Part shown: in pieces, positions 1-5,574 of the stretch
Layout: the number at the start of each line of letters is the position of its first letter
Position numbering within the stretch: the stretch's first letter is position 1
Assembly (NCBI GenBank): GCA_036752465.1
Contig: DAIOSQ010000081.1
Span: 1 to 8,663, forward strand
Length of the DNA stretch: 8,663 nucleotides
Direction: 5' to 3'
Origin: DAIOSQ01 sp036752465
Lineage (GTDB): Bacteria; Pseudomonadota; Gammaproteobacteria; Legionellales; Legionellaceae
Translations under genes and position numbers: made by a program
Notes under the pieces: model-generated
Databases searched by the model: none
Told to the model about the DNA's origin: nothing
What the model saw: only the letters and a program-made list of their open reading frames with translations

Positions 1-174
1 AATAAGATAAACTAAAATAGCTGAACCTCCCAATAACAAAAACAGCAAAAATAACAAACGTATCCACGTAGGATCCCGATTAAAATATTGCGCTAACCCA
101 CCACAAACACCGCCAATGATCCGATTTTTGTTAGACCGTTGTAAAGGCTTATAAGACCGTCGTGCTTTTGCCAT
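1..174 (-). CDS. PspC-domain membrane protein (N-terminal 58 residues, runs off left edge)
   Basis: The minus strand reads from an ATG at 174 to the window edge without a stop, giving 58 residues. A basic N-terminus (MAKARRSYKPLQRSNKNR) is followed by IIGGVCGGLAQYFNRDPTW and then a leucine-rich segment LLFLLFLLLGGSAILVYLI. This is the arrangement of the PspC domain: a GVCGGLA-type motif, a short linker with DPT and R, then a transmembrane helix (residues about 39-58). PspC family proteins are inner-membrane proteins; in enterobacteria PspC takes part in the phage-shock envelope-stress response, but many small PspC-domain proteins have no assigned role. No pspA or pspB is visible, so the psp symbol is not given. 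The in-frame ATG at 174 is the only plausible start: the ATG further upstream is in another frame and soon reaches a stop. The Shine-Dalgarno is weak. The domain assignment is firm; total length and function cannot be judged. Confidence 0.85.
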   Translation of the reverse strand, partial: MAKARRSYKPLQRSNKNRIIGGVCGGLAQYFNRDPTWIRLLFLLFLLLGGSAILVYLI

Positions 175-282
175 ATCAGTATCTTTTAGACATCTTATTT
201 ATTCACTCCCATACGCCCATCTACCAAACTATTCATTCGTATGCCAACCTAGCCAAGGGCCTGTCAACAGGCGCTATTGTGA
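175..282. other. Short intergenic region between gyrB and the PspC-domain gene
   Basis: These 108 bases separate two genes on the same (minus) strand. They contain one small hairpin (259-272) and a TTGACA hexamer on the minus strand at 262-267, inside that hairpin. The only -10 candidate at suitable distance (around 238-245 on the minus strand, CATACG-like) is weak. A promoter for the PspC gene here is possible but not supported. No open frame or RNA gene is visible. Confidence 0.4.
259..272 (-). terminator. Weak hairpin just downstream of gyrB, possible terminator
   Basis: Read on the minus strand, GCCTG-TTGA-CAGGC forms a perfect 5-bp GC-rich stem with a 4-nt loop, about 10 bases after the gyrB stop codon. 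It lacks the U-tract of a standard intrinsic terminator, so it may be only a 3'-end stabilising hairpin, or chance. Confidence 0.25.
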
Positions 283-2700
283 TTAAACATCAATATTTTC
301 CGCTTCTAATGCATTGGTCTCGATAAATTCACGCCTGGGTTCAACTTGATCCCCCATTAACGTTGTAAAAATTTCATCGGCAGCCACTGCGTCTTCAATC
401 GTGACTTGTAACATGCGTCGGGTTAATGGATCCATGGTCGTTTCCCAAAGTTGCTCAGGATTCATTTCACCAAGACCCTTATAGCGCTGTATTCCCTGAC
501 CTTTTTTGGCTTCTTCCATTAACCAATTAATAGCCTCTTTGAAGGAACTCACTAATTTGATCTTTTCTTGTCGCTTGACATAAGCACCCGCCGCTACCAA
601 TGACCTTAATGATGCACCAATAGTGGTTATTTTTTTATATTCTTTTGAAAAAACCAGCTCTATGTTCAATGGTATGCTATGTTCAGCACCATGCTGCGAC
701 AATATAACCACTGGGATAAAATATGAGGTTCCCTCTTGTGGCACCACTGCGACCTGATAATCCTCGGTTTTTGCTTTATCCAATTGCAAGCGTTGCTCAA
801 GAGATTTTGCCCATGTTTTGAGGCTGGTTTCGTCACTGATGGTCTCAGGGGTTAACTGTTCAAGATCCGCAAGAGCAAACATCACATGCGCATGGTAACG
901 CCGCGCATACCGACCAATCATTTTTTCTAAGGTACGATAATCTGTAACCAGCTGTGACAAAGCCAGTGAAGAGATCGCAGGGGCCTCTTTGCTGGGAAAA
1001 AACTGCGCCTGGCTTAAGGCATTTTCAGTTAAATAAGCGAACAAAGCATCATCATCTTTGACATATTGTTCTTGTTTTCCTTGCTTAACTTTATACAAAG
1101 GCGGCTGTGCAATGTATATATAACCTCGCTCGACCAATTCACGCATTTGTCGGTAGAAAAAAGTCAGCAATAACGTACGAATATGTGAACCGTCAACGTC
1201 GGCGTCGGTCATAATAATGATGCGATGATAACGAACTTTATCTGGATTGTACTCATCCGGACCAATACCACAACCTAGCGCGGTAATCAAAGTCCCTACT
1301 TCCTGCGAACACAACATTTTATCAAAACGCGCTTTTTCAACATTAAGAATTTTCCCTTTTAACGGGAGAATAGCTTGTGTCTTGCGACAACGGCCCTGCT
1401 TTGCTGAGCCTCCCGCAGAATCACCCTCTACTATGTATAACTCTGACAAAGCAGGATCTTTCTCTTGACAATCAGCAAGTTTACCAGGCAAGCCGGCAAT
1501 ATCCAGAGCCCCTTTGCGTCGGGTCATGTCGCGCGCTCGTCTAGCAGCTTCACGTGCTCTGGCCGCATCGATAATTTTAGCAACAATGGATTTAGCTTGA
1601 CTGGGATTTTCTAGCAGAAAATCGTGCAGTTTTTCTGCTACCGACGATTCAACCACCGCTTTAACTTCCGAAGAAACTAATTTATCTTTGGTTTGTGATG
1701 AAAATTTGGGATCGTGCACTTTAACCGACAATACTGCGGTTAATCCTTCGCGCGCATCATCCCCCGTGGTGGCAACTTTAGCTTTTTTGGCATAGCCTTC
1801 GTTTTCAATATACAGATTAAGCGTTCTGGTCAACGCAGAACGAAAGCCGGCAAGATGAGTCCCACCATCACGTTGCGGTATATTGTTGGTAAAACAAAAT
1901 ATATTTTCCTGATACGTATCATTCCACTGCATCGCCACATCAACGACAATGCCATCTTTCTCCACACTCATAGCAAATACATGGGGTATGATCACGGTTT
2001 TATTACGATTAAGATGCTCTACAAAAGCACATATACCGCCTTTGTAATGAAACGTCTCATGCTTATCTGTGCGTTCGTCAAGCAGATAAATACATACTCC
2101 GGAGTTTAGAAAAGACAACTCACGCAAGCGTTTTGCTAAAATATCATAGTGAAATTCAATATTGGTGAAGGTTTTAGGACTAGGTTTAAACCAAACTTGC
2201 GTTCCAGTGGCAGTTGCTGTAGATGTTTCTGCTAAAGGTGCATCAGGTACACCATCGCGATAATGCTGCTCGTAGGTTTTGCCATTGCGTTTAATCAATA
2301 AATGCAACTCTTCAGACAAGGCATTCACTACTGAAACCCCGACGCCGTGCAAGCCGCCAGATACTTTATAAGAATTCTCATCAAATTTACCGCCAGCGTG
2401 AAGAATAGTCATAATGACCTCTGCAGCTGAACGGCCTTCTTCTTTATGGATATCAACAGGAATACCACGACCATCATCAGTGACCGTAATTGCATTATCA
2501 GGATGAATGATTACATGAATATTCTGACAATGCCCAGCCAGTGCTTCATCAATTGCATTATCCACAACCTCAAATACCATGTGATGCAGGCCGGTGCCAT
2601 CGTCTGTGTCACCTATATACATCCCCGGTCTTTTTCTAACCGCATCAAGACCTTTCAATACCTTAATATTACTTGAATCATATGTGGTTTCAACAGTCAT
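283..2700 (-). CDS. gyrB: DNA gyrase subunit B
   Basis: GyrB is the ATPase subunit of the A2B2 gyrase that introduces negative supercoils. The 805-residue product matches E. coli length (804). The GHKL ATPase domain shows E44 (catalytic) and N48 in VVDNAIDEA, D75 in DDGRGIP, and the ATP-lid GGLHGVG at 115-121. The transducer follows, with K340 in the QTKDK loop. The TOPRIM domain has E425 in EGDSAGG and D499/D501/D503 in DADVDGSH, which are the metal-binding acids. The gamma/betaproteobacterial insertion spans about residues 550-725, then QRYKGLGEMNPEQLW and a typical C-terminus (EPRREFIETNAL). Positions equivalent to E. coli D426 and K447 (quinolone-associated) are unchanged, as D427 and K448. 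The ATG at 2700 is preceded by GAGGG six bases upstream, confirming the start. It is unusual that no recF, dnaN or dnaA lies upstream: the gene stands alone and is divergent from rpmH. Confidence 0.98.
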   Translation of the reverse strand: MTVETTYDSSNIKVLKGLDAVRKRPGMYIGDTDDGTGLHHMVFEVVDNAIDEALAGHCQNIHVIIHPDNAITVTDDGRGIPVDIHKEEGRSAAEVIMTILHAGGKFDENSYKVSGGLHGVGVSVVNALSEELHLLIKRNGKTYEQHYRDGVPDAPLAETSTATATGTQVWFKPSPKTFTNIEFHYDILAKRLRELSFLNSGVCIYLLDERTDKHETFHYKGGICAFVEHLNRNKTVIIPHVFAMSVEKDGIVVDVAMQWNDTYQENIFCFTNNIPQRDGGTHLAGFRSALTRTLNLYIENEGYAKKAKVATTGDDAREGLTAVLSVKVHDPKFSSQTKDKLVSSEVKAVVESSVAEKLHDFLLENPSQAKSIVAKIIDAARAREAARRARDMTRRKGALDIAGLPGKLADCQEKDPALSELYIVEGDSAGGSAKQGRCRKTQAILPLKGKILNVEKARFDKMLCSQEVGTLITALGCGIGPDEYNPDKVRYHRIIIMTDADVDGSHIRTLLLTFFYRQMRELVERGYIYIAQPPLYKVKQGKQEQYVKDDDALFAYLTENALSQAQFFPSKEAPAISSLALSQLVTDYRTLEKMIGRYARRYHAHVMFALADLEQLTPETISDETSLKTWAKSLEQRLQLDKAKTEDYQVAVVPQEGTSYFIPVVILSQHGAEHSIPLNIELVFSKEYKKITTIGASLRSLVAAGAYVKRQEKIKLVSSFKEAINWLMEEAKKGQGIQRYKGLGEMNPEQLWETTMDPLTRRMLQVTIEDAVAADEIFTTLMGDQVEPRREFIETNALEAENIDV

Positions 2701-2706
2701 AACATG

Positions 2707-2711
2707 CCCTC
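2707..2711 (-). promoter_or_regulatory. Ribosome binding site of gyrB
   Basis: GAGGG on the minus strand lies six bases before the gyrB ATG, a good Shine-Dalgarno match that fixes the start codon at 2700. Confidence 0.75.
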
Positions 2712-2735
2712 ATTGGCAAACAAACACCATCGAAC

Positions 2736-2744
2736 ATTGTAACA
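2736..2744 (-). promoter_or_regulatory. Probable extended -10 promoter of gyrB
   Basis: The minus strand reads TGTTACAAT, which is an extended -10 element (TG, one base, then TACAAT matching TATAAT at 5 of 6). No good -35 hexamer is seen 17 bases upstream, as is common for extended -10 promoters. Transcription would start near 2729 and leave a leader of roughly 29 nt that includes the GAGGG site. Confidence 0.5.
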
Positions 2745-2915
2745 TATTTTCTCTTGATAAGGATCACCCGAAAATAGGTCACAAATTTATCATATTACCA
2801 GACTATCCGTCATTATTGGCATAGGATGGGTATGCTAGCAAAGCTGTGGAAAGATACCAACAAACGCATAGTTAAAACCGGTGCATAGATCATAGAATAT
2901 CAGGCATGCCATAAC

Positions 2916-2924
2916 TTATACACC
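2916..2924 (+). promoter_or_regulatory. DnaA-box-like 9-mer
   Basis: TTATACACC matches TTATMCACA at 8 of 9 positions. It lies 37 bp left of the AT-rich stretch and overlaps a small CACCC/GGGTG inverted repeat. A single 8-of-9 match in AT-rich DNA can arise by chance; the second box nearby and the location strengthen it. Confidence 0.45.
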
Positions 2925-2938
2925 CGTTCTACAGGGTG
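2921..2938. repeat. Inverted repeat CACCC/GGGTG
   Basis: CACCC (2921-2925) and GGGTG (2934-2938) form a 5-bp inverted repeat with an 8-base spacer. It is the only GC-rich dyad in the middle of the intergenic region and overlaps the first DnaA-box-like sequence. Confidence 0.4.
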
Positions 2939-2949
2939 AAAACCAGGGT

Positions 2950-2958
2950 TTATAAACA
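2950..2958 (+). promoter_or_regulatory. Second DnaA-box-like 9-mer
   Basis: TTATAAACA matches TTATACACA at 8 of 9 positions, in the same orientation as the box at 2916 and directly beside the AT-rich stretch that starts near 2961. It overlaps a perfect 10-bp palindrome, GTTTATAAAC (2948-2957), so another DNA-binding protein could be the real ligand. Confidence 0.4.
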
Positions 2959-2963
2959 CAGTA

Positions 2964-2982
2964 ATATAGTCTATAACTATAT
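2964..2982. repeat. AT-rich inverted repeat, 7-bp arms
   Basis: ATATAGT (2964-2970) and ACTATAT (2976-2982) are perfect inverted arms around a 5-base spacer. It sits at the left end of the AT-rich stretch and overlaps by two bases the next palindrome at 2981. Confidence 0.5.
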
Positions 2983-2997
2983 GAATAATATATTCAT
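2981..2997. repeat. AT-rich palindrome, 7-bp arms
   Basis: ATGAATA and TATTCAT are perfect inverted arms around the three bases ATA, a 17-bp dyad typical in size of an operator or of a strand-opening site. It follows directly on the repeat at 2964-2982. Confidence 0.5.
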
Positions 2998-3160
2998 CTA
3001 GCACTTAATAACAGATATGAAATTTCTTATAATAAATATAAAAAATAAAGAATATACTTATGTTAATGATTACAGGGCCAAATATTTTCTCCGCAACAAC
3101 CATATGCAACTACGTTAACAACTGCAGCACCACAACCTTAGTCACGTGTGCAAAACAAGT

Positions 3161-3189
3161 TTGACAGTTATCGGTTTTTTTTTTATCAT
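3161..3189 (+). promoter_or_regulatory. Strong sigma-70 promoter of the rpmH operon
   Basis: A perfect TTGACA (3161-3166) is followed after exactly 17 bases by TATCAT (3184-3189, 5 of 6 to TATAAT). The start of transcription would be near 3196, leaving a leader of about 24 nt before the rpmH ATG. The spacer contains a run of ten T (3175-3184) whose last base is the first base of the -10 hexamer. A strong promoter is expected for a ribosomal-protein operon, and no other promoter this good is seen within rpmH to mnmE. Confidence 0.8.
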
Positions 3190-3219
3190 TGCCCCTCTGA
3201 AATTATTTACAGGTTCATT

Positions 3220-3354
3220 ATGAAACGTACTTTTCAACCAAGTAACCTAAAAAGAAAACGTGATCATGGGTTCCGGCAGCGTATGGCAACCAGAAGTGGT
3301 CGGTTGATCCTGAAACGCCGAAGAGCCAAAGGTCGTAAGAGACTTTCAGCCTAG
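3220..3354 (+). CDS. rpmH: 50S ribosomal protein L34
   Basis: The 44-residue product begins MKRTFQPSNLKRKRDHGF and ends with the basic RAKGRKRLSA, the full L34 pattern (E. coli 46 residues). L34 is a small basic protein that binds 23S rRNA in the large subunit. The frame could be extended upstream to 3148, but that would cross the promoter at 3161-3189 and add residues absent from the family. The ATG at 3220 has AGG six bases before it. The stop TAG (3352-3354) overlaps by one base the GTG start of rnpA, so the two are probably translationally coupled. It is the first gene of the rpmH-rnpA-yidD-yidC-mnmE operon. Confidence 0.97.
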   Translation: MKRTFQPSNLKRKRDHGFRQRMATRSGRLILKRRRAKGRKRLSA

Positions 3355-3701
3355 TGTATGGTTTTGATAAGTCGCGGCGTTTGCTTACAAAAAAAGACTA
3401 TGATGTAGTGTTCAAACAAGCCAAAAAAATTGCTTGCGAAGATTTTATATTTTTGTATTGTTATAACTCGCATGAACAAGCACGTCTTGGTATGGCCATA
3501 TCTAAGAAAAATGTGGCGAAAGCGCATGACCGTAATCTGATAAAGCGGCTTTTGCGCGAAACATTTCGCTTAAAGCCTAATTTACCCAGCGTCGACGTAG
3601 TTGTTTTGATGAAACGCAAACAGCGTGATATTCAAAAAACCGAAGTAAAACAAAGTCTGGATACAGCATGGAAAAAAATGGCCATATCCTGCAGCAAATG
3701 A
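3354..3701 (+). CDS. rnpA: Ribonuclease P protein component
   Basis: RnpA binds the catalytic RNase P RNA (rnpB, not in this window) and helps position precursor tRNA for removal of the 5' leader. The 115-residue basic protein shows the N-terminal SRRLLTKKDYDVVF, the central RLGMAISKKNVAKAHDRN and IKRLLRETFRL, and a C-terminal helix (TEVKQSLDTAWKKM). The signature RNR-x-x-R region reads RNLIKRLLRE at residues 60-69: the third residue, usually Arg, is Leu62. The start is GTG at 3354, sharing its first base with the last base of the rpmH stop. No in-frame ATG lies near the expected N-terminus, and no strong Shine-Dalgarno is present, so coupling to rpmH is likely. The 3' end overlaps yidD. Confidence 0.95.
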   Translation: MYGFDKSRRLLTKKDYDVVFKQAKKIACEDFIFLYCYNSHEQARLGMAISKKNVAKAHDRNLIKRLLRETFRLKPNLPSVDVVVLMKRKQRDIQKTEVKQSLDTAWKKMAISCSK

Positions 3702-3925
3702 TTTGTTTTTTACTAAAAGCCTATCAATGGGTGTTAAGTCCGTTCTTGAAGCAAAGCTGCCGTTATTACCCAAGCTGTTCTCAATACGCAATTGATGCGG
3801 TATTAGCCAAGGGCGCGCTTAAGGGTTTAGCTTTGGCCATGTTGCGACTAGTAAAGTGCCATCCTTGGGCAAAAGGAGGGTACGATCCGGTACTACCTAA
3901 ACGAGAGAAATCTGAATGGATATGA
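3668..3925 (+). CDS. yidD: Membrane protein insertion efficiency factor YidD
   Basis: YidD is a small protein of the inner face of the cytoplasmic membrane that aids YidC-dependent membrane insertion. The 85-residue frame shows an N-terminal amphipathic/hydrophobic segment (ICFLLKAYQWVLSPFL), then the family core SCRYYPSCSQYAIDAV, LRLVKCHPWAKGGYDPV. The three conserved cysteines are C31, C37 and C64. Two starts are possible. ATG at 3668 gives 85 residues, equal to E. coli, and overlaps rnpA by 34 bases behind a weak GGA. ATG at 3698 gives 75 residues and forms an ATGA start-stop overlap with the rnpA stop, typical of coupled translation. The sequence does not decide between them. The 3' end overlaps yidC by 10 bases. 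Confidence 0.93.
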   Translation: MEKNGHILQQMICFLLKAYQWVLSPFLKQSCRYYPSCSQYAIDAVLAKGALKGLALAMLRLVKCHPWAKGGYDPVLPKREKSEWI

Positions 3926-5574
3926 AACGAGTCATTTTGTGTGCGTTGTTTGCTATGCTCAGCTTTTATTTGTGGAACAATTGGCAGCTGGAACATCCTA
4001 GTCCAGTTGCTCAGAATCTTGCTGGCCCGACCGCCATGCAACCTTCCATAACAACAGATCAGGTTAATTCACCCGCTAAGTCAAGTTATGCTTCTGAACC
4101 AGGCGCTACTGCAGCTGATTCACAAACACTTGCGTCAATTAAAACCGACGTCTTTAATATCACCCTTGATACGCAAGGAAATATTGTTGGCACACAATTA
4201 TTACAGTACCCCGTGAGCACCGAACAACCCAATACTCCGTTTACCTTGTTAGAACGAAATAATTTGCAAAGTTATGTTGCCAATAGCAATTTATTTACCT
4301 TTGATGATCATGCCATGCGCCCTTTGATAATAAGTTACCGGGCTGAGCAAGCAAACTATCAATTGGCTGCGCATGAACAACAATTGACGGTTACCCTAAG
4401 CGGGCAAGTCCAAGGTCTTAACATCCAAAAACAATACATATTTCACCGTGGTAGTTATTTGATAGATATGCAGTATTCTATTGCTAACCAAGCTAACAGC
4501 AGTTGGCAAGGGTATCTCAATAACGAACTATTGCGCACCTCCCCACAAGAAGACAAATCCAGTATGTTTCACGTGGGTTCGTTTACCGGTGCGTCTTACT
4601 CAAATCCTGGCCATCAACGTTACAAAAAACTTTCTTTCAAAGACATGGAAAAAAACAAACTAGATGTATTGGCTGAAGGTGGTTGGGTTGCCATGCAACA
4701 ACACTACTTTTTGACAGCCTGGGTGCCTTCACCTAATAGTAAAAATCAGTTGTATACGCATACCCAAGGCAATGATTATGCAATAGGTGCTGTCAGCCAA
4801 TCTATAGAAATTGCGCCCAAGCAAGCAAGCACAATTGCTGCGCGTTTGTATGTGGGTCCTGAAGTCACGGACACTTTGAAGGCCATTGCGCCTGGTCTAG
4901 ATCTGACCGTAGATTATGGCTGGCTGTGGTTTTTATCTAATGCGCTTTTCTCGTTGTTACGCAACATCCACTTGTTCGTAGGCAATTGGGGCTGGTCAAT
5001 TGTGCTGGTAACTCTTTTGATTAAACTAGCGTTTTATCGACTTTCCGCCACCAGTTATAAGTCTATGGCGAACATGCGTAAGGTAGCGCCTAAATTGCAA
5101 GCCTTACGGGAACGCTATGGTGATGACAAAGCTAAAATTAGCCAAGCCACGATGGAATTGTATAGGCAAGAAAAAGTAAATCCACTCGGCGGTTGTTTGC
5201 CAATTGTTATCCAAATACCTGTGTTTATCGCGCTTTATTGGGTGCTATTAGAAAGTGTAGAACTGCGCCAAGCGCCTTTTATCTTTTGGTTAAAAGACTT
5301 GGCTGCTGCCGATCCCTACCATGTTTTACCGATTATTATGGGCGCTACTATGCTGATACAACAAAAGTTAAATCCTGCGCCGCCTGATCCAACCCAAGCA
5401 AAAGTCATGATGTTTTTACCTGTGTTATTTACAGGATTGTTCTGGAGTTTCCCAGCAGGACTTGTATTGTACTGGATTGTCAATAACACCTTGTCTATTT
5501 TGCAACAATGGTATATTACCAAAAAATTTGGTGATACTGCCAAAGATAAGTCATCATGGGTGGCCGTTAAGTGA
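3916..5574 (+). CDS. yidC: Membrane protein insertase YidC (Oxa1 family)
   Basis: YidC inserts proteins into the inner membrane, alone or with SecYEG. The 552-residue product (E. coli 548) has an N-terminal transmembrane helix (about 4-22), a Ser/Thr/Pro/Ala-rich linker (28-72), the large periplasmic P1 domain (about 75-325), and the conserved core from about 335: helix near 355-375, cytoplasmic hairpin SMANMRKVAPKLQALRERYG (383-402), EKVNPLGGCLPIVIQIP (419-435), SVELRQAPF (447-455), and C-terminal helices ending near 530. The hydrophilic-groove arginine (E. coli R366) is Lys370 here, and the next conserved YPLT reads YRLS (Arg375). ATG at 3916 has GAGAG eight bases upstream; ATG at 3922 overlaps the yidD stop as ATGA and is an alternative. 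Its stop abuts mnmE directly. Confidence 0.97.
   Translation: MDMKRVILCALFAMLSFYLWNNWQLEHPSPVAQNLAGPTAMQPSITTDQVNSPAKSSYASEPGATAADSQTLASIKTDVFNITLDTQGNIVGTQLLQYPVSTEQPNTPFTLLERNNLQSYVANSNLFTFDDHAMRPLIISYRAEQANYQLAAHEQQLTVTLSGQVQGLNIQKQYIFHRGSYLIDMQYSIANQANSSWQGYLNNELLRTSPQEDKSSMFHVGSFTGASYSNPGHQRYKKLSFKDMEKNKLDVLAEGGWVAMQQHYFLTAWVPSPNSKNQLYTHTQGNDYAIGAVSQSIEIAPKQASTIAARLYVGPEVTDTLKAIAPGLDLTVDYGWLWFLSNALFSLLRNIHLFVGNWGWSIVLVTLLIKLAFYRLSATSYKSMANMRKVAPKLQALRERYGDDKAKISQATMELYRQEKVNPLGGCLPIVIQIPVFIALYWVLLESVELRQAPFIFWLKDLAAADPYHVLPIIMGATMLIQQKLNPAPPDPTQAKVMMFLPVLFTGLFWSFPAGLVLYWIVNNTLSILQQWYITKKFGDTAKDKSSWVAVK

Larger units (their letters stand above)
2701..3219. other. Divergent intergenic region, candidate replication origin (oriC)
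   Basis: This 519-bp stretch without a gene lies between divergently transcribed gyrB and rpmH, where many gammaproteobacteria have dnaA-dnaN-recF. Seen directly: two 9-mers differing by one base from the DnaA-box consensus TTATMCACA (2916-2924 and 2950-2958, same orientation, 34 bp apart); two weaker 7-of-9 matches on the minus strand (2845-2853 and 2752-2760); a 100-bp stretch, 2961-3060, with only 16 G+C by hand count that could act as a DNA unwinding element; several palindromes; and only two GATC sites (2762, 2888). The rpmH-dnaA intergenic region is the oriC site in Pseudomonas and many other bacteria. The origin role is inference: the number of good DnaA boxes is low compared with well-studied origins. 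Confidence 0.45.

Noticed and set aside
2752..2760. Additional DnaA box on the minus strand (TTATCAAGA)
   Set aside because: Only 7 of 9 to the consensus; too weak to list as its own feature, so it is mentioned only as a supporting match in the intergenic entry.
1247..2824. Several plus-strand open frames of 70-85 codons opposite gyrB
   Set aside because: They lie antisense to a complete and highly conserved gyrB, have no supporting start signals or motifs, and are shadow frames.
3017..3118. Small plus-strand open frame of 33 codons in the gyrB-rpmH interval
   Set aside because: No ribosome binding site, composition simply follows the AT-rich DNA, and no recognisable motif.
3148..3219. N-terminal extension of L34 starting at 3148
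   Set aside because: It crosses a strong promoter (3161-3189) and adds residues not found in L34; the family start MKRTFQPS is at 3220 with its own ribosome binding site.
3582..4041. Minus-strand frames opposite rnpA, yidD and yidC
   Set aside because: They overlap three well-supported conserved genes on the other strand and show no family motif.
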